Assembly: GCF_035944375.1 (NCBI RefSeq)
Contig: NZ_DASZBE010000027.1
Reading direction: 5' to 3' (one strand)
Length of the DNA stretch: 64,000 nucleotides
Source: Allobosea sp035944375
GTDB taxonomy: Bacteria > Pseudomonadota > Alphaproteobacteria > Rhizobiales > Beijerinckiaceae
Shown: positions 25,198 through 33,432 of the stretch, one piece after another
How positions within the stretch are numbered: the first letter of the stretch is position 1
Layout: each line of letters starts with the position of its first letter
Made by a program: the position numbers and the translations under genes
The notes under the pieces: model-generated
Told to the model about the DNA's origin: nothing
What the model saw: only the letters and a program-made list of their open reading frames with translations
The model's database searches: none

Positions 25198-26064
25198 ATG
25201 TCCACGCATTTCGATCTGGCGGCGCTCGACATGCTGGTGGCGGTGGTGGAGAGCGGCGGCTTCACCGCAGCCGGCGCGCGGCTCGGGCGCACCCAGTCGG
25301 CGATTTCGGTCCGCATCCAGGATCTCGAAAACCAGCTCGGCCACCGGCTCCTCGAACGCTCGCGCCGCGGCGTGGTCCCGACGCCGGCCGGCGAGCGGCT
25401 GCTCGCCCATGCGCGGCGCCTGCTGGCGATCCAGCGCGAGGCGCTCGACGATCTCGGCGGCAGCAGCGCCTCGGGACGGCTGCGGATCGGCATTCCCGAC
25501 GACTATGTCGACGCCTTCCTGCGCCCGCTGATCGCGCGCTTCGCCGCCGAGCACCCCAGGGTCGAACTGGAACTCCATTGCGACCTCTCGAAGCGGATCG
25601 AGCCCGCCGTCGCGGCCGGCGAATTCGATCTCGCGGTGGTGACGCAGGACCCCCGGCGCCCGGTCGGCGAGGTCGTCAGGCGCGAGCCGGTCGTCTGGAT
25701 CGCAGCCCGCGGCCACCGGCCCGAATTGCAGGAGCCGCTGCCGCTGGCGCTGTTCTCGGAGGGCTGCCGGGTCAGGCCGCGCCTGCTGGCGGCGCTGGCG
25801 GAGGCCGGGACGGATCATCGCCTCGTCTTTTCCTGCTCCCACACCTCGGGCATGCTGTCGGCGGTCGAGGCGGGGTTCTGCGTCACCGCCGTCACCGAGA
25901 GCGCCGTGCCGGCGACCGCACGACGGCTCGGCCCGGCGGAGGGTCTGCCGGCGCTGTTCGAGCTTTCGGTCGGGCTGATCATGGGCCCGCAGCCGGGGCT
26001 GGCCGCGCGCCGCTTCGCCAATGCGCTGCGCGAGGAGATGGCGGCACCAAGGCTGGCCGCGTGA
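25198..26064 (+). CDS. LysR family transcriptional regulator
   Basis: A 288-residue LTTR has its HTH at 5-65 (LAALDMLVAVVESGGFTAAGARLGRTQSAISVRIQDLENQLG) and an effector domain with the usual RLRIGIPDDYVD opening. It lies divergent from an EamA exporter, the likely target. The intergenic region is mostly a palindromic repeat, so the regulated promoter must lie in the last 100 bases before the ATG, which are noticeably AT-rich (25135-25170). Confidence 0.92.
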   Translation: MSTHFDLAALDMLVAVVESGGFTAAGARLGRTQSAISVRIQDLENQLGHRLLERSRRGVVPTPAGERLLAHARRLLAIQREALDDLGGSSASGRLRIGIPDDYVDAFLRPLIARFAAEHPRVELELHCDLSKRIEPAVAAGEFDLAVVTQDPRRPVGEVVRREPVVWIAARGHRPELQEPLPLALFSEGCRVRPRLLAALAEAGTDHRLVFSCSHTSGMLSAVEAGFCVTAVTESAVPATARRLGPAEGLPALFELSVGLIMGPQPGLAARRFANALREEMAAPRLAA

Positions 26065-26075
26065 AGCATTCTTCT

Positions 26076-26203
26076 CCTTCCCCCCGCTTGCGGTGGGGAA
26101 GGCCGTGATGGGGGGGGCGGGAAAGCCGGAGCGTCACCTTGCTCGTCTCGCCGAGCAGCGCTGCCCCCCCACCCAACCCTCCCCACCGCAAGCGGGGGGA
26201 GGG
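26076..26203. repeat. Palindromic intergenic repeat, CTTCCCCCCGC family
   Basis: Arms 26076-26102 and 26177-26203 are 27-base inverted copies with 25 matches (CCCGCTTGCGGTGGGG core). The central part contains G8 and C7 runs. It separates the LysR gene from obg and would lie in the 5' leader of an obg transcript started upstream. Confidence 0.8.
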
Positions 26204-26254
26204 CTAGCGTCGCTCCTCATTGCCCTTTCCCCCCGCGAACACTACTGAGAGCCC

Positions 26255-27298
26255 ATGAAATTCCTCGACCAGGCCAAGATCTATGTGAAGGCGGGAGATG
26301 GCGGCGCCGGCTGCGTCTCCTTCCGTCGCGAAAAATTCATCGAGTTCGGCGGGCCCAATGGCGGTGACGGCGGGCGCGGCGGCGACATCGTCATCGAATG
26401 CGTCCAGGGCCTGAATACCCTGATCGATTTCCGCTTCCAGCAGCATTTCAAGGCGAAGATCGGCGGCCACGGCATGGGCGCCGACCGTCATGGCGCCAAT
26501 GGCGAGACCAAGGTGCTCAAGGTCCCGCCGGGCACCCAGGTCTTCGACGAGGATGGCGAGACGCTGATCGCCGATCTCACCGAGCCCGGCCAGCGCTTCG
26601 TCCTGTGCAAGGGCGGCAATGGCGGCTTCGGCAACGCCTATTTCAAGACCTCGACCAACCAGGCGCCGCGCCATGCCAATCCGGGTCTCGTCGGCGAGGA
26701 GCGCTGGGTCTGGCTGCGGCTGAAGCTGATCGCCGATGCCGGGCTGATCGGCCTGCCCAATGCCGGCAAGTCGACTTTCCTGGCGACCGTGACCGCCGCC
26801 AAGCCCAAGATCGCCGACTACCCCTTCACGACGCTACATCCGGGGCTGGGCGTGGTGCGGGTCGACGGGCGCGAAATGGTGCTGGCCGATATTCCCGGCC
26901 TGATCGAGGGCGCCCATGAGGGCCATGGCCTCGGCGACCGCTTCCTCGGCCATGTCGAGCGCTGCCGCGTGCTGCTGCACCTCGTCGAGGGCACCAGCGA
27001 GCACGCTGGCAAGGCCTACAAGACCGTCCGCAACGAGCTCAGCCTGTATGGCGAAGGGCTCGACGAGAAGCCGGAGATCGTGGCGCTGTCGAAGGCCGAC
27101 GCGCTCTCGCCGGAACTGCTGAAGGAGCAGGTGGCGCGGCTGAAGCGCGCCGCCAAGCGCATGCCGATCGTGCTGTCATCCGCCTCGGGCGAGGGTGTCG
27201 AGGCCGCTCTGCGCGCGCTCTTCGCCCATGTCGAGGAGGCGCGCCGCGAAGAGGACAGGCAGAACGCACCCGTCGAGGACACCGGCTGGCATCCCTGA
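26255..27298 (+). CDS. obgE: GTPase Obg/CgtA
   Basis: The 347-residue protein has the Gly-rich Obg fold at 1-158 (GGDGGRGGDIVIE, GGNGGFGN). A GTPase domain follows with G1 GLPNAGKST, switch region DYPFTTLHP, G3 DIPG and G4 ALSKAD. Known members bind the large ribosomal subunit and couple growth, stress and ppGpp. There is no long C-terminal acidic domain, as usual in alphaproteobacteria. rplU and rpmA, its common neighbours, are absent here. Confidence 0.97.
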   Translation: MKFLDQAKIYVKAGDGGAGCVSFRREKFIEFGGPNGGDGGRGGDIVIECVQGLNTLIDFRFQQHFKAKIGGHGMGADRHGANGETKVLKVPPGTQVFDEDGETLIADLTEPGQRFVLCKGGNGGFGNAYFKTSTNQAPRHANPGLVGEERWVWLRLKLIADAGLIGLPNAGKSTFLATVTAAKPKIADYPFTTLHPGLGVVRVDGREMVLADIPGLIEGAHEGHGLGDRFLGHVERCRVLLHLVEGTSEHAGKAYKTVRNELSLYGEGLDEKPEIVALSKADALSPELLKEQVARLKRAAKRMPIVLSSASGEGVEAALRALFAHVEEARREEDRQNAPVEDTGWHP

Positions 27299-27315
27299 GG
27301 ACACCGGCCCTGGAC

Positions 27316-27525
27316 TCAGCGGGTGGCGCGGCGCGTCTCGCGCACGACGGTCGGCGCCGTGATGGCACCGGCCGCCCCGCCCACGACGGCACCGACCGGG
27401 CCCGCGACGAGGGCGCCCGTTCCGGCTCCGGCAGCCGCGCCGCCGATGCGCTGTTCGGTGGTGTTGCCGCAAGCGGCGAGCAGCACGGCCGCGGCTGCGA
27501 CGAAGCCCAAGGTCGAAATCTTCAT
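27316..27525 (-). CDS. Small glycine-zipper lipoprotein
   Basis: A 69-residue protein has a lipobox LLAAC (Cys19) and a Gly/Ala-zipper stretch (GGAAAGAGTGALVAGPVGAVVGGAAGAI). Its basic tail is RETRRATR. Such short lipoproteins are common envelope components with unknown role. It starts at ATG 27525 and converges on obg with a 17-base gap. Confidence 0.8.
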   Translation of the reverse strand: MKISTLGFVAAAAVLLAACGNTTEQRIGGAAAGAGTGALVAGPVGAVVGGAAGAITAPTVVRETRRATR

Positions 27526-27820
27526 GGCGATGAATTCCCCAGCGTGACGATGCGGCTGGAACGTTCCGCCCGGAACTAAAGTTCCGTCGCCTGGTCCACG
27601 CCGACCCGTCCGTGACGCCCCCCTGCGCTTTTCCTCGGGCCGAGGTAGCCAGCGGCCTTGCGATCTCCGCAAAAATCCGTATACAGCCGGCATCGCATCA
27701 GTCGCACCATTCGCGTGGTCGATGAGGGCCCGGTTCGGCCCACGTCGCTGATCTCGTTTTGGCAGGTTCCGTTTTGACCGGTTCGCCCCTTTAAGAGAGC
27801 GGATCGATGGAGTTGAGATT

Positions 27821-27946
27821 ATGAAGATCCGCAATTCGCTGAAGTCGCTGCGCGCCCGTCACCGCGACAACCAGCTCGTGCGCCGCAAGGGCCGCGTCTA
27901 CATCATCAACAAGGTCCAGAAGCGCTTCAAGGCGCGCCAGGGCTGA
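27821..27946 (+). CDS. rpmJ: 50S ribosomal protein L36, zinc-free 41-residue form
   Basis: The 41-residue product begins MKIRNSLKSL and ends KRFKARQG, with the VRRKGRVYIINK core of L36. It contains no cysteine, so it lacks the zinc knuckle of the four-Cys form. The Cys-less 41-residue form is the normal L36 in alphaproteobacteria. GGAG lies upstream of the ATG, and a strong terminator follows at 27996. Confidence 0.95.
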   Translation: MKIRNSLKSLRARHRDNQLVRRKGRVYIINKVQKRFKARQG

Positions 27947-27995
27947 GCCTGCGGCGGGCCCGCGCCCGTCCGGCTGCCCGGTGGACGACGACCAG

Positions 27996-28025
27996 GCGGG
28001 GCGCCCCGGGCGCACCCGCTTTTTT
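27996..28025 (+). terminator. Rho-independent terminator of rpmJ
   Basis: GCGGG-GCGCC pairs with GGCGC-A-CCCGC (one bulged A) around CCG, followed by six T residues. It separates rpmJ from the TPR-protein gene. Confidence 0.85.
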
Positions 28026-28084
28026 GCGTTGGCGGTCGCCGCTCCGTGAATTGACCCGCCGCCGCCGGCCGCTAGACTGGCGCC

Positions 28085-28735
28085 ATGATCATCTTGCGCA
28101 CCCTGTCGGCTGTCGCCCTTCTCGTTTCGCTCGCGGCCGTCCCCTCGATCACCGCCGCCCAGGCGCAGCCCTCGCCGCCCCAGCGCCCCGATGCGGTCGC
28201 GCCGGCGGACAAGGACGACAACCCCGCCGCGACGACGGCCCCCTCGCGCGGGCCGGCTGCGACGCTGGAGCGCCTCTTCGAGCGGCTCGCCGCGGCCAAG
28301 TCGCCGGAAGAGGCCAAGGGTATCGCCAATCTGATCCAGCGTCGCTGGGCCCGTTCGGGCTCCGCCACGGCCGATCTCCTGATGACGCGCGCCCAGACCG
28401 CGATGAAGCAGAAGCGCCTCGAACTCGCGATCGAGCTGCTCGACCGTGTCGTCAGCCTCGATCCGGACTGGGCGGAGGGCTGGAACCAGCGGGCCAATGC
28501 GCTGTTCCTGGCCGGCGACCCGATCCGCTCCATGCTCGACATCGGCGAGACGCTGAAGCGCGAGCCGCGCCATTACGGCGCGATGATGGGGCTGGGAACG
28601 ATCCTGCGGCAGCAGGGCGACGACAAGCGCGCCATGGTCGCGTATCGCCGGGCTCTGGAGATCTACCCCCAGCTCGAGGCCGTCAAGAGCGCGGTCGATG
28701 CGCTGAAGACCGAGGTTGACGGTCGCGACGCCTGA
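28085..28735 (+). CDS. Periplasmic TPR-repeat protein
   Basis: The 216-residue protein has a signal peptide (about 1-26, ending TAAQA), a Pro/Asp-rich linker and three to four TPR helices from about residue 60 (LIQRRWARSGSATADLLMTRAQTAM; ELAIELLDRVVSLDPDWAEGWNQRANALF; GDDKRAMVAYRRALEIYPQ). TPRs mediate protein-protein contacts; a partner is not evident. The alpha/beta hydrolase gene follows closely. Confidence 0.85.
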   Translation: MIILRTLSAVALLVSLAAVPSITAAQAQPSPPQRPDAVAPADKDDNPAATTAPSRGPAATLERLFERLAAAKSPEEAKGIANLIQRRWARSGSATADLLMTRAQTAMKQKRLELAIELLDRVVSLDPDWAEGWNQRANALFLAGDPIRSMLDIGETLKREPRHYGAMMGLGTILRQQGDDKRAMVAYRRALEIYPQLEAVKSAVDALKTEVDGRDA

Positions 28736-28778
28736 GCCCGCCGCAGAACCGGAACCGGCCTCGCCGCGTATCCGCATC

Positions 28779-29768
28779 ATGTTGACCCGCTCTCTCCTCG
28801 TTCTCGCTGTCCTCGCCGTCGCGGGGCTCTGGCTGTGGTCCGAATGGCTCGGCGCCGAGGCGGCCCGGCGCCATCCGCCCGCTGGCAGCTTCGTGTCATT
28901 CGACGAGGGCCGGCTCCACTACCGGGAGCGCCATGCGGAGGGCGAGGCGCGAGGCACCGTCGTCCTGATCCACGGCGCCTCGTCCAGCCATGCCGACATG
29001 CTGGCGACGCTCGGCCCCGAGCTCGCCCGCTATCGCATCATTGCCTTCGACCGCCCGGGCCATGGCTGGAGCGACCGCCTCGAGGGCGACGCGATGGCCG
29101 ATCCCGCACGCCAGGCCGCGGCACTGATGCGCGGCATCGACGCCGTCGTTCCCGAGCGCTTCGTCCTCGTCGCCCACTCGCTGGGCGGCGCCTCGGCGAC
29201 CCGCATCGCGCTGGATCGCCCGGAGCGCCTGCGCGGTCTGGTGCTGCTCGGGGCCGTGACGCATCCCTGGCCCGGCGGCATTTCCTGGTATCACCATCCC
29301 ACGACCTGGCCTCTGGTCGGTCCGCTCTTCACCCGGCTCGTCGGCGTCCCCGCCGCGAGCACGCTTCTGGACTCGGGCGCCGAGAGCGTCTTCGCCCCAC
29401 GGCCGGTGACGCCGGGCTATCTCGCCGCCGCGCAGATCGAACTGCTGCTGCGCCCCGAGACCTTCCGCGCGAACTCGCAGGACATCGCCGCGACGCTGGA
29501 CTTCGTCATGGCCCAGGCGCCGCTCTACGGCGACCTGAAGGTGCCGGTCATCGCCATCACCGGCGACAGCGACGCCATCGTCTCCCCCGTCATCCACTCG
29601 GCGACGATCGCCCGGCAGGCACCGCAGGGCCGCTTCGTCCTGCTGCCCGGCGTCGGCCACATGCCGCATCACGCCGCACCCGAAATCGTCGCCGCCGCCG
29701 TCGACGAACTGGCCGGCCGCCGCTCGAACCTGGCGAGCCTCGCGGACGCGGCCGCCCGCCGCGACTAA
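28779..29768 (+). CDS. Membrane-anchored alpha/beta hydrolase
   Basis: From ATG 28779 the product is 329 residues. It opens with an N-terminal anchor (LLVLAVLAVAGLWLWSEWL), then HGASSSHAD as oxyanion loop, the nucleophile in AHSLGG, Asp in TGDSDAIV and His in GVGHMPHH. A TTG at 28716 would add 21 residues and overlap the TPR gene; neither start has a strong ribosome site. The substrate is unknown; the fold fits esterases and haloperoxidase-like hydrolases. Confidence 0.85.
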   Translation: MLTRSLLVLAVLAVAGLWLWSEWLGAEAARRHPPAGSFVSFDEGRLHYRERHAEGEARGTVVLIHGASSSHADMLATLGPELARYRIIAFDRPGHGWSDRLEGDAMADPARQAAALMRGIDAVVPERFVLVAHSLGGASATRIALDRPERLRGLVLLGAVTHPWPGGISWYHHPTTWPLVGPLFTRLVGVPAASTLLDSGAESVFAPRPVTPGYLAAAQIELLLRPETFRANSQDIAATLDFVMAQAPLYGDLKVPVIAITGDSDAIVSPVIHSATIARQAPQGRFVLLPGVGHMPHHAAPEIVAAAVDELAGRRSNLASLADAAARRD

Positions 29769-29921
29769 AGGTATAAGACTTTTGTCGCGCTTTCCGAGGG
29801 TGCGCTATTCCGCCACGTTACCCCGCGCTTTAGTTCAAAACTGACGTAACGACGCCAGCCCTTCGCCCATCGCGGCGCGGGGCCAGAGACGTATTGACAC
29901 GTCGCCAACGGGGGAACGTCC

Positions 29922-30182
29922 ATGCCACCAGATGACAAGGTCAAGGCCCATTGGGCCGAGACCCAGCGCCTCACCTATATCATGCTCGGCGTCTGGGCCT
30001 TTTTCGGATTCTTCATCCACATGTTCGCGCCCGCGCTCAACGGCGTGAAGATCGCCGGTTTCCCGCTGGGCTTCTACATGGCTGCCCAGGGCTCCCTGAT
30101 CGTATTCGTTGCCCAGCTGTTCTGGTTCGCCAAGGCCCAGGACAAGGTGGATCGCAAATACGGCATGGCCGAAGACGATTGA
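29922..30182 (+). CDS. DUF4212 small subunit of sodium:solute symporter
   Basis: The 86-residue protein has two hydrophobic segments (IMLGVWAFFGFFIHMFAPAL; GFYMAAQGSLIVFVAQLFWFAKAQD). The pattern and its position 13 bases before a VC_2705-type symporter gene identify it as DUF4212, the small partner protein that almost always precedes this symporter class. It probably forms a heteromeric carrier. Confidence 0.9.
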   Translation: MPPDDKVKAHWAETQRLTYIMLGVWAFFGFFIHMFAPALNGVKIAGFPLGFYMAAQGSLIVFVAQLFWFAKAQDKVDRKYGMAEDD

Positions 30183-30195
30183 GGGGAACAGATCC

Positions 30196-32151
30196 ATGTC
30201 CGCAGGAGCTCAGAAGGGCGACTTCACCTCGAATTTGGGACGCGTCTACGGCGTCTATACGGGTGGCTTCGTCGCTTTCGTCGTTTTCATCGGGGTTCTG
30301 GAGCGCGCCGGCGTTCCCAACCATATTCTCGGCTATCTCTTCGTCGCCTTCACCATCGGCGTCTATGCCGCGATCGGCATCATGTCGCGCACCATGCAGG
30401 TCGACGAATACTACGTCGCCGGCCGCAAGGTGCCGTCCTTCTACAACGGCATGGCCACGGCGGCCGACTGGATGTCGGCCGCCTCCTTCATCGGCATGGC
30501 CGGCACGCTCTATCTGCTCGGCTATGACGGCCTCGCCTTCATCCTCGGCTGGACGGGCGGTTATGTGCTGGTGGCGACGCTGATCGCGCCCTATCTGCGC
30601 AAGTTCGGCTGCTACACCGTGCCGGACTTCCTCGCCTTCCGCTTCGGCGGCAATGGCGCGCGCATCGCCGGCATCGTCGTGCTGATGAGCTGCTCCTTCA
30701 CCTATGTGGTGGCGCAGATCGTCGGTACCGGCCTGATCGGCGCACGTCTGCTCGGGATGAGCTTCGAGGTCGCCGTCTTCGTCGGTCTCGTCGGCATTCT
30801 CGTCTGCTCCATGCTCGGCGGCATGCGCGCCGTCACCTGGACGCAGGTCGCCCAGTATATCGTCCTGATCGTCGCCTATCTCATCCCGGTCGTGATCCTC
30901 TCGACCCAGAAGTTCGGCATCCCGATCCCGCAGCTCACCTACGGCACGGTTCTCTCCGAGATCCAGGTCCGGGAAGCGGCGCTCGGTGTCTCGGCAGCGG
31001 CCTCGCACACGATGCCCTTCGCCCGCTACGACCCCCTGAACTTCTTCGCCCTCGTGCTCTGCCTGATGGTCGGCACCGCTTCGCTCCCCCACGTCCTGAT
31101 GCGCTACTTCACCACGCCCTCCGTGCGTGAGGCCCGCAATTCGGTGGCGTGGACGCTGCTGTTCATCTTCATCCTCTACTTCACGGCGCCGGCCTATGCC
31201 GCCTTCGCGAAGCTCGAGGTCTTCACCAACGTCATCGGCAAGCCGCTGGGCGAACTGCCGGGCTGGCTCTACAGCTACGGCAAGATCGGCCTGATTCAGG
31301 TCTGCGGCACCAACGCCGTCGATCTGGCGACCATCACCGCCGCCTGCGGCAAGATCGCCGGCCATACCGGCATCCTGCAACTCGCCAACTTCACCATCCA
31401 GGCGGACGCGATCGTCATCGCGACGCCCGAGATCGCGGGCCTGCCCTATGTCGTCTCCGGCCTCGTCGCCGCCGGCGGCCTCGCGGCGGCGCTCTCGACC
31501 GCCGACGGCCTGCTGCTGGCGATCGCGAACGCGCTCTCGCATGACGTCTATGCGAGGATGATCAACAAGAACGCGCCGGTGGCGCGGAAGCTCATCATCG
31601 CCCGCGTCATCCTCATCATGGTCGCGCTGATCGCAGCCTGGGTGGCGTCGCACCGCCCGGCCGACATCGTCGCGATGGTCGCCTGGGCCTTCTCCCTGGC
31701 GGCAGCGGGGCTGTTCCCGGCGCTGGTCATGGGCATCTGGTCGAAGAAGACCACCGCGACTGCGGCCGTGGCGGGCATCTGGGCCGGCTTCCTGACGACA
31801 CTGGTCTACCTCGTCGTGAGCCGCTACTTCCCGGGCTTCGGCGTGAACGTGCTCGGCATGTATTCGAACGTGAACCCCATCACCGGGGCCGCGCTCGTCG
31901 ACATCGCCAAGCTCAAGGCCGAGCAGCCGCAGATCTTCGAGCAGGGCTGGGTGGCGATCAACCACCCGCTCGCATCGCGGGTCGGCTACTTCAACATCGC
32001 CAACATCTCGGCCGGCCTGTTCGGCATGCCGATCGGCTTCCTGACGATGTACATCGTCTCGAAGTTCACCACGGCGCCCAACAAGGAACTGCAGGATTTC
32101 ATCGACGAGATCCGTCAGCCGCGTGGTGCGCCGGTGATGATCGAGAAGTGA
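30196..32151 (+). CDS. Sodium:solute symporter, VC_2705 subfamily (ActP/acetate-permease-like)
   Basis: The 651-residue protein has about 13 hydrophobic segments, the SSS-family motif YYVAGRKVPSFYNGMATAADWMSAASFIG near residue 70, and ASLPHVLMRYFTTPSVREAR. The insert between helices around residues 370-420 is typical of the VC_2705 group. Members probably carry acetate, pyruvate or other short acids. The ATG at 30196 follows GAGGGGAACAGATCC. Two strong hairpins after the stop end the two-gene operon. Confidence 0.92.
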   Translation: MSAGAQKGDFTSNLGRVYGVYTGGFVAFVVFIGVLERAGVPNHILGYLFVAFTIGVYAAIGIMSRTMQVDEYYVAGRKVPSFYNGMATAADWMSAASFIGMAGTLYLLGYDGLAFILGWTGGYVLVATLIAPYLRKFGCYTVPDFLAFRFGGNGARIAGIVVLMSCSFTYVVAQIVGTGLIGARLLGMSFEVAVFVGLVGILVCSMLGGMRAVTWTQVAQYIVLIVAYLIPVVILSTQKFGIPIPQLTYGTVLSEIQVREAALGVSAAASHTMPFARYDPLNFFALVLCLMVGTASLPHVLMRYFTTPSVREARNSVAWTLLFIFILYFTAPAYAAFAKLEVFTNVIGKPLGELPGWLYSYGKIGLIQVCGTNAVDLATITAACGKIAGHTGILQLANFTIQADAIVIATPEIAGLPYVVSGLVAAGGLAAALSTADGLLLAIANALSHDVYARMINKNAPVARKLIIARVILIMVALIAAWVASHRPADIVAMVAWAFSLAAAGLFPALVMGIWSKKTTATAAVAGIWAGFLTTLVYLVVSRYFPGFGVNVLGMYSNVNPITGAALVDIAKLKAEQPQIFEQGWVAINHPLASRVGYFNIANISAGLFGMPIGFLTMYIVSKFTTAPNKELQDFIDEIRQPRGAPVMIEK

Positions 32152-32157
32152 GCCCGA

Positions 32158-32184
32158 GGTCGCGGGCGCTTGCCGCCCGCGACC
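32158..32184 (+). terminator. Hairpin directly after the symporter gene
   Basis: GGTCGCGGGCG and its complement form an 11-base perfect stem with a five-base loop, six bases past the stop. There is no T-run. It probably acts together with the second stem at 32196. Confidence 0.65.
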
Positions 32185-32195
32185 CCTCCTCTTCG

Positions 32196-32224
32196 GGGGG
32201 CGGACCACGGTCCGCCCCCATTTT
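32196..32224 (+). terminator. Rho-independent terminator of the symporter operon
   Basis: GGGGGCGGACC pairs perfectly with GGTCCGCCCCC and is followed by ATTTT. Confidence 0.8.
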
Positions 32225-32311
32225 CATGAACGCGCGAATCGCACGCTTGCCTGCCCTGCCGATGTCGGGCAGAGGCAAAGTCGATCTCGACACAGCAAGG
32301 ATCGATCCTGA

Positions 32312-32635
32312 ATGACCGATGTCGACAGCCAGGGCCTGTTTTGGCTCTATCAGGCTCCCAATCTCGCTCTGGCGGCGCTGATGTACACGCTGCTGGGGCG
32401 CTTCCTGCTGTCGATCGTCTTCCCGCCCGACAGTGAGAAGGTCATCTGGAAGACCTTCCGGCAGATCACCCAGCCGGCCATCGAGGCCGTGCGGATCGTG
32501 ACGCCGCTGGCGGTCCATGAGCGCATCATCGTCCTGCTCGCCTTCGTCTGGCTGCTCTTCATTCGCATGCTGCTCTTCATCGGTTTCGCGGCCGCGGGCT
32601 GGCTGCCGACCATCGTGGGGGCCCCGAAGCCATGA
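32312..32635 (+). CDS. Small membrane protein, unknown function (weakly YggT-like)
   Basis: The 107-residue protein has two hydrophobic stretches (ALAALMYTLLGRFLLSIVF; IIVLLAFVWLLFIRMLLFIGFAAAGW) separated by a charged segment containing QPAIEAVRIVTPL. The spacing recalls half of a YggT protein, but I am not certain. Its stop overlaps the next ATG (ATGA), so the two small membrane proteins are coexpressed. Confidence 0.7.
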   Translation: MTDVDSQGLFWLYQAPNLALAALMYTLLGRFLLSIVFPPDSEKVIWKTFRQITQPAIEAVRIVTPLAVHERIIVLLAFVWLLFIRMLLFIGFAAAGWLPTIVGAPKP

Positions 32636-32979
32636 CCGACGATCGCGAGGACATTCTCCGCCGGGACGGCATCACCATCGGCATCGCCGGCATGTCGCTG
32701 CTCAACGGCATGCATTTCTCGGCCTATTTCGATCCTGTCTTCATTCTGATGAAGCAGTTCGCCCCGGGCTTCTTCATCTCGTCGCCGCTGCTGATCTTCT
32801 ACTTCACCTCGCTCTTCATCTCGGCCCTGACGCTGGCCATCGGCGGCATCCCGGCCGCGATCTACGAGCGGGGAAAGAATCTCGAAACCAGCAACGCCAC
32901 CTCGATGTGGATCTGGCTCGGCGGCATCCTGCTGCTGACGATCCCGACTTTGCTGCAGATGACGGCGCGCCCGGCCTGA
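32632..32979 (+). CDS. Small membrane protein, unknown function
   Basis: A 115-residue protein has a cytoplasmic start (MTDDREDILRRDG) and two or three hydrophobic segments, including FFISSPLLIFYFTSLFISAL and MWIWLGGILLLTIPTLL. I do not recognise a family. It is translationally coupled to the preceding gene by a 4-base overlap. Confidence 0.7.
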   Translation: MTDDREDILRRDGITIGIAGMSLLNGMHFSAYFDPVFILMKQFAPGFFISSPLLIFYFTSLFISALTLAIGGIPAAIYERGKNLETSNATSMWIWLGGILLLTIPTLLQMTARPA

Positions 32980-33066
32980 GGGCGGGGCGGGCCGCGCTCA
33001 CACGATCTTGTGATGCCCGCACGGGCCCGTCCGCTTTAGCCTTTTCCCAAACGGAAGGGCCCAGGC

Positions 33067-33432
33067 ATGGATCCGGCGCGCGTGCGCGAACTGGCACTGT
33101 TGTCCGTCTCGCGCGGCTGCGGTTTCGCCGGCCTCGCCATCATCTGCTTCATGATCGGGCTGGCCGGCTATCCCGACGTCGCGATGCAGACGGGCGCCAT
33201 CCTGATGATGGGGACGGCCGCCTTCCTCGTCGTCAAGGCCGATGTCTCGGTCCGCAGGCCCTACAAGCGCACCGAGCTCTGGGTGCTGCTGCCGCCCTCC
33301 GAGCGGCCGCGGGCGGAATTCGCGCAACAGCTCATCGGCGGGACGCTGCGGGAGATCTACCGGCGCTTCGCGGTGTATTTCGGCGTCGGCGGCACGCTCT
33401 GCTTCCTCGCATCCTTCGTGCTGCCCGCCTGA
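33067..33432 (+). CDS. Small membrane protein, unknown function
   Basis: This 121-residue protein has a hydrophobic N-terminal half (CGFAGLAIICFMIGLAGY; TGAILMMGTAAFLVVKA), a charged middle and a C-terminal segment (FGVGGTLCFLASFVLPA). I do not recognise it. Its stop directly abuts the stop of pyruvate kinase on the other strand (TGATCA shared junction), leaving no spacer for a terminator. Confidence 0.72.
   Translation: MDPARVRELALLSVSRGCGFAGLAIICFMIGLAGYPDVAMQTGAILMMGTAAFLVVKADVSVRRPYKRTELWVLLPPSERPRAEFAQQLIGGTLREIYRRFAVYFGVGGTLCFLASFVLPA

Noticed and set aside
24237..26108. A 623-codon open frame on the + strand
   Set aside because: It runs antisense to the DMT exporter and out of frame through the LysR gene, with an Arg/Ala-rich translation and no family features. 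It is a GC-driven shadow frame.
29888..29903. GACGT-N6-ACGTC dyad before the symporter operon as an operator
   Set aside because: It is a single short dyad with no second copy and no linked regulator; chance occurrence is likely in GC-rich DNA.
30037..32208. A 723-codon open frame on the - strand
   Set aside because: It is fully antisense to the DUF4212 and symporter genes and its translation is repetitive Asp/Arg/His-rich; the + strand proteins have clear homology.
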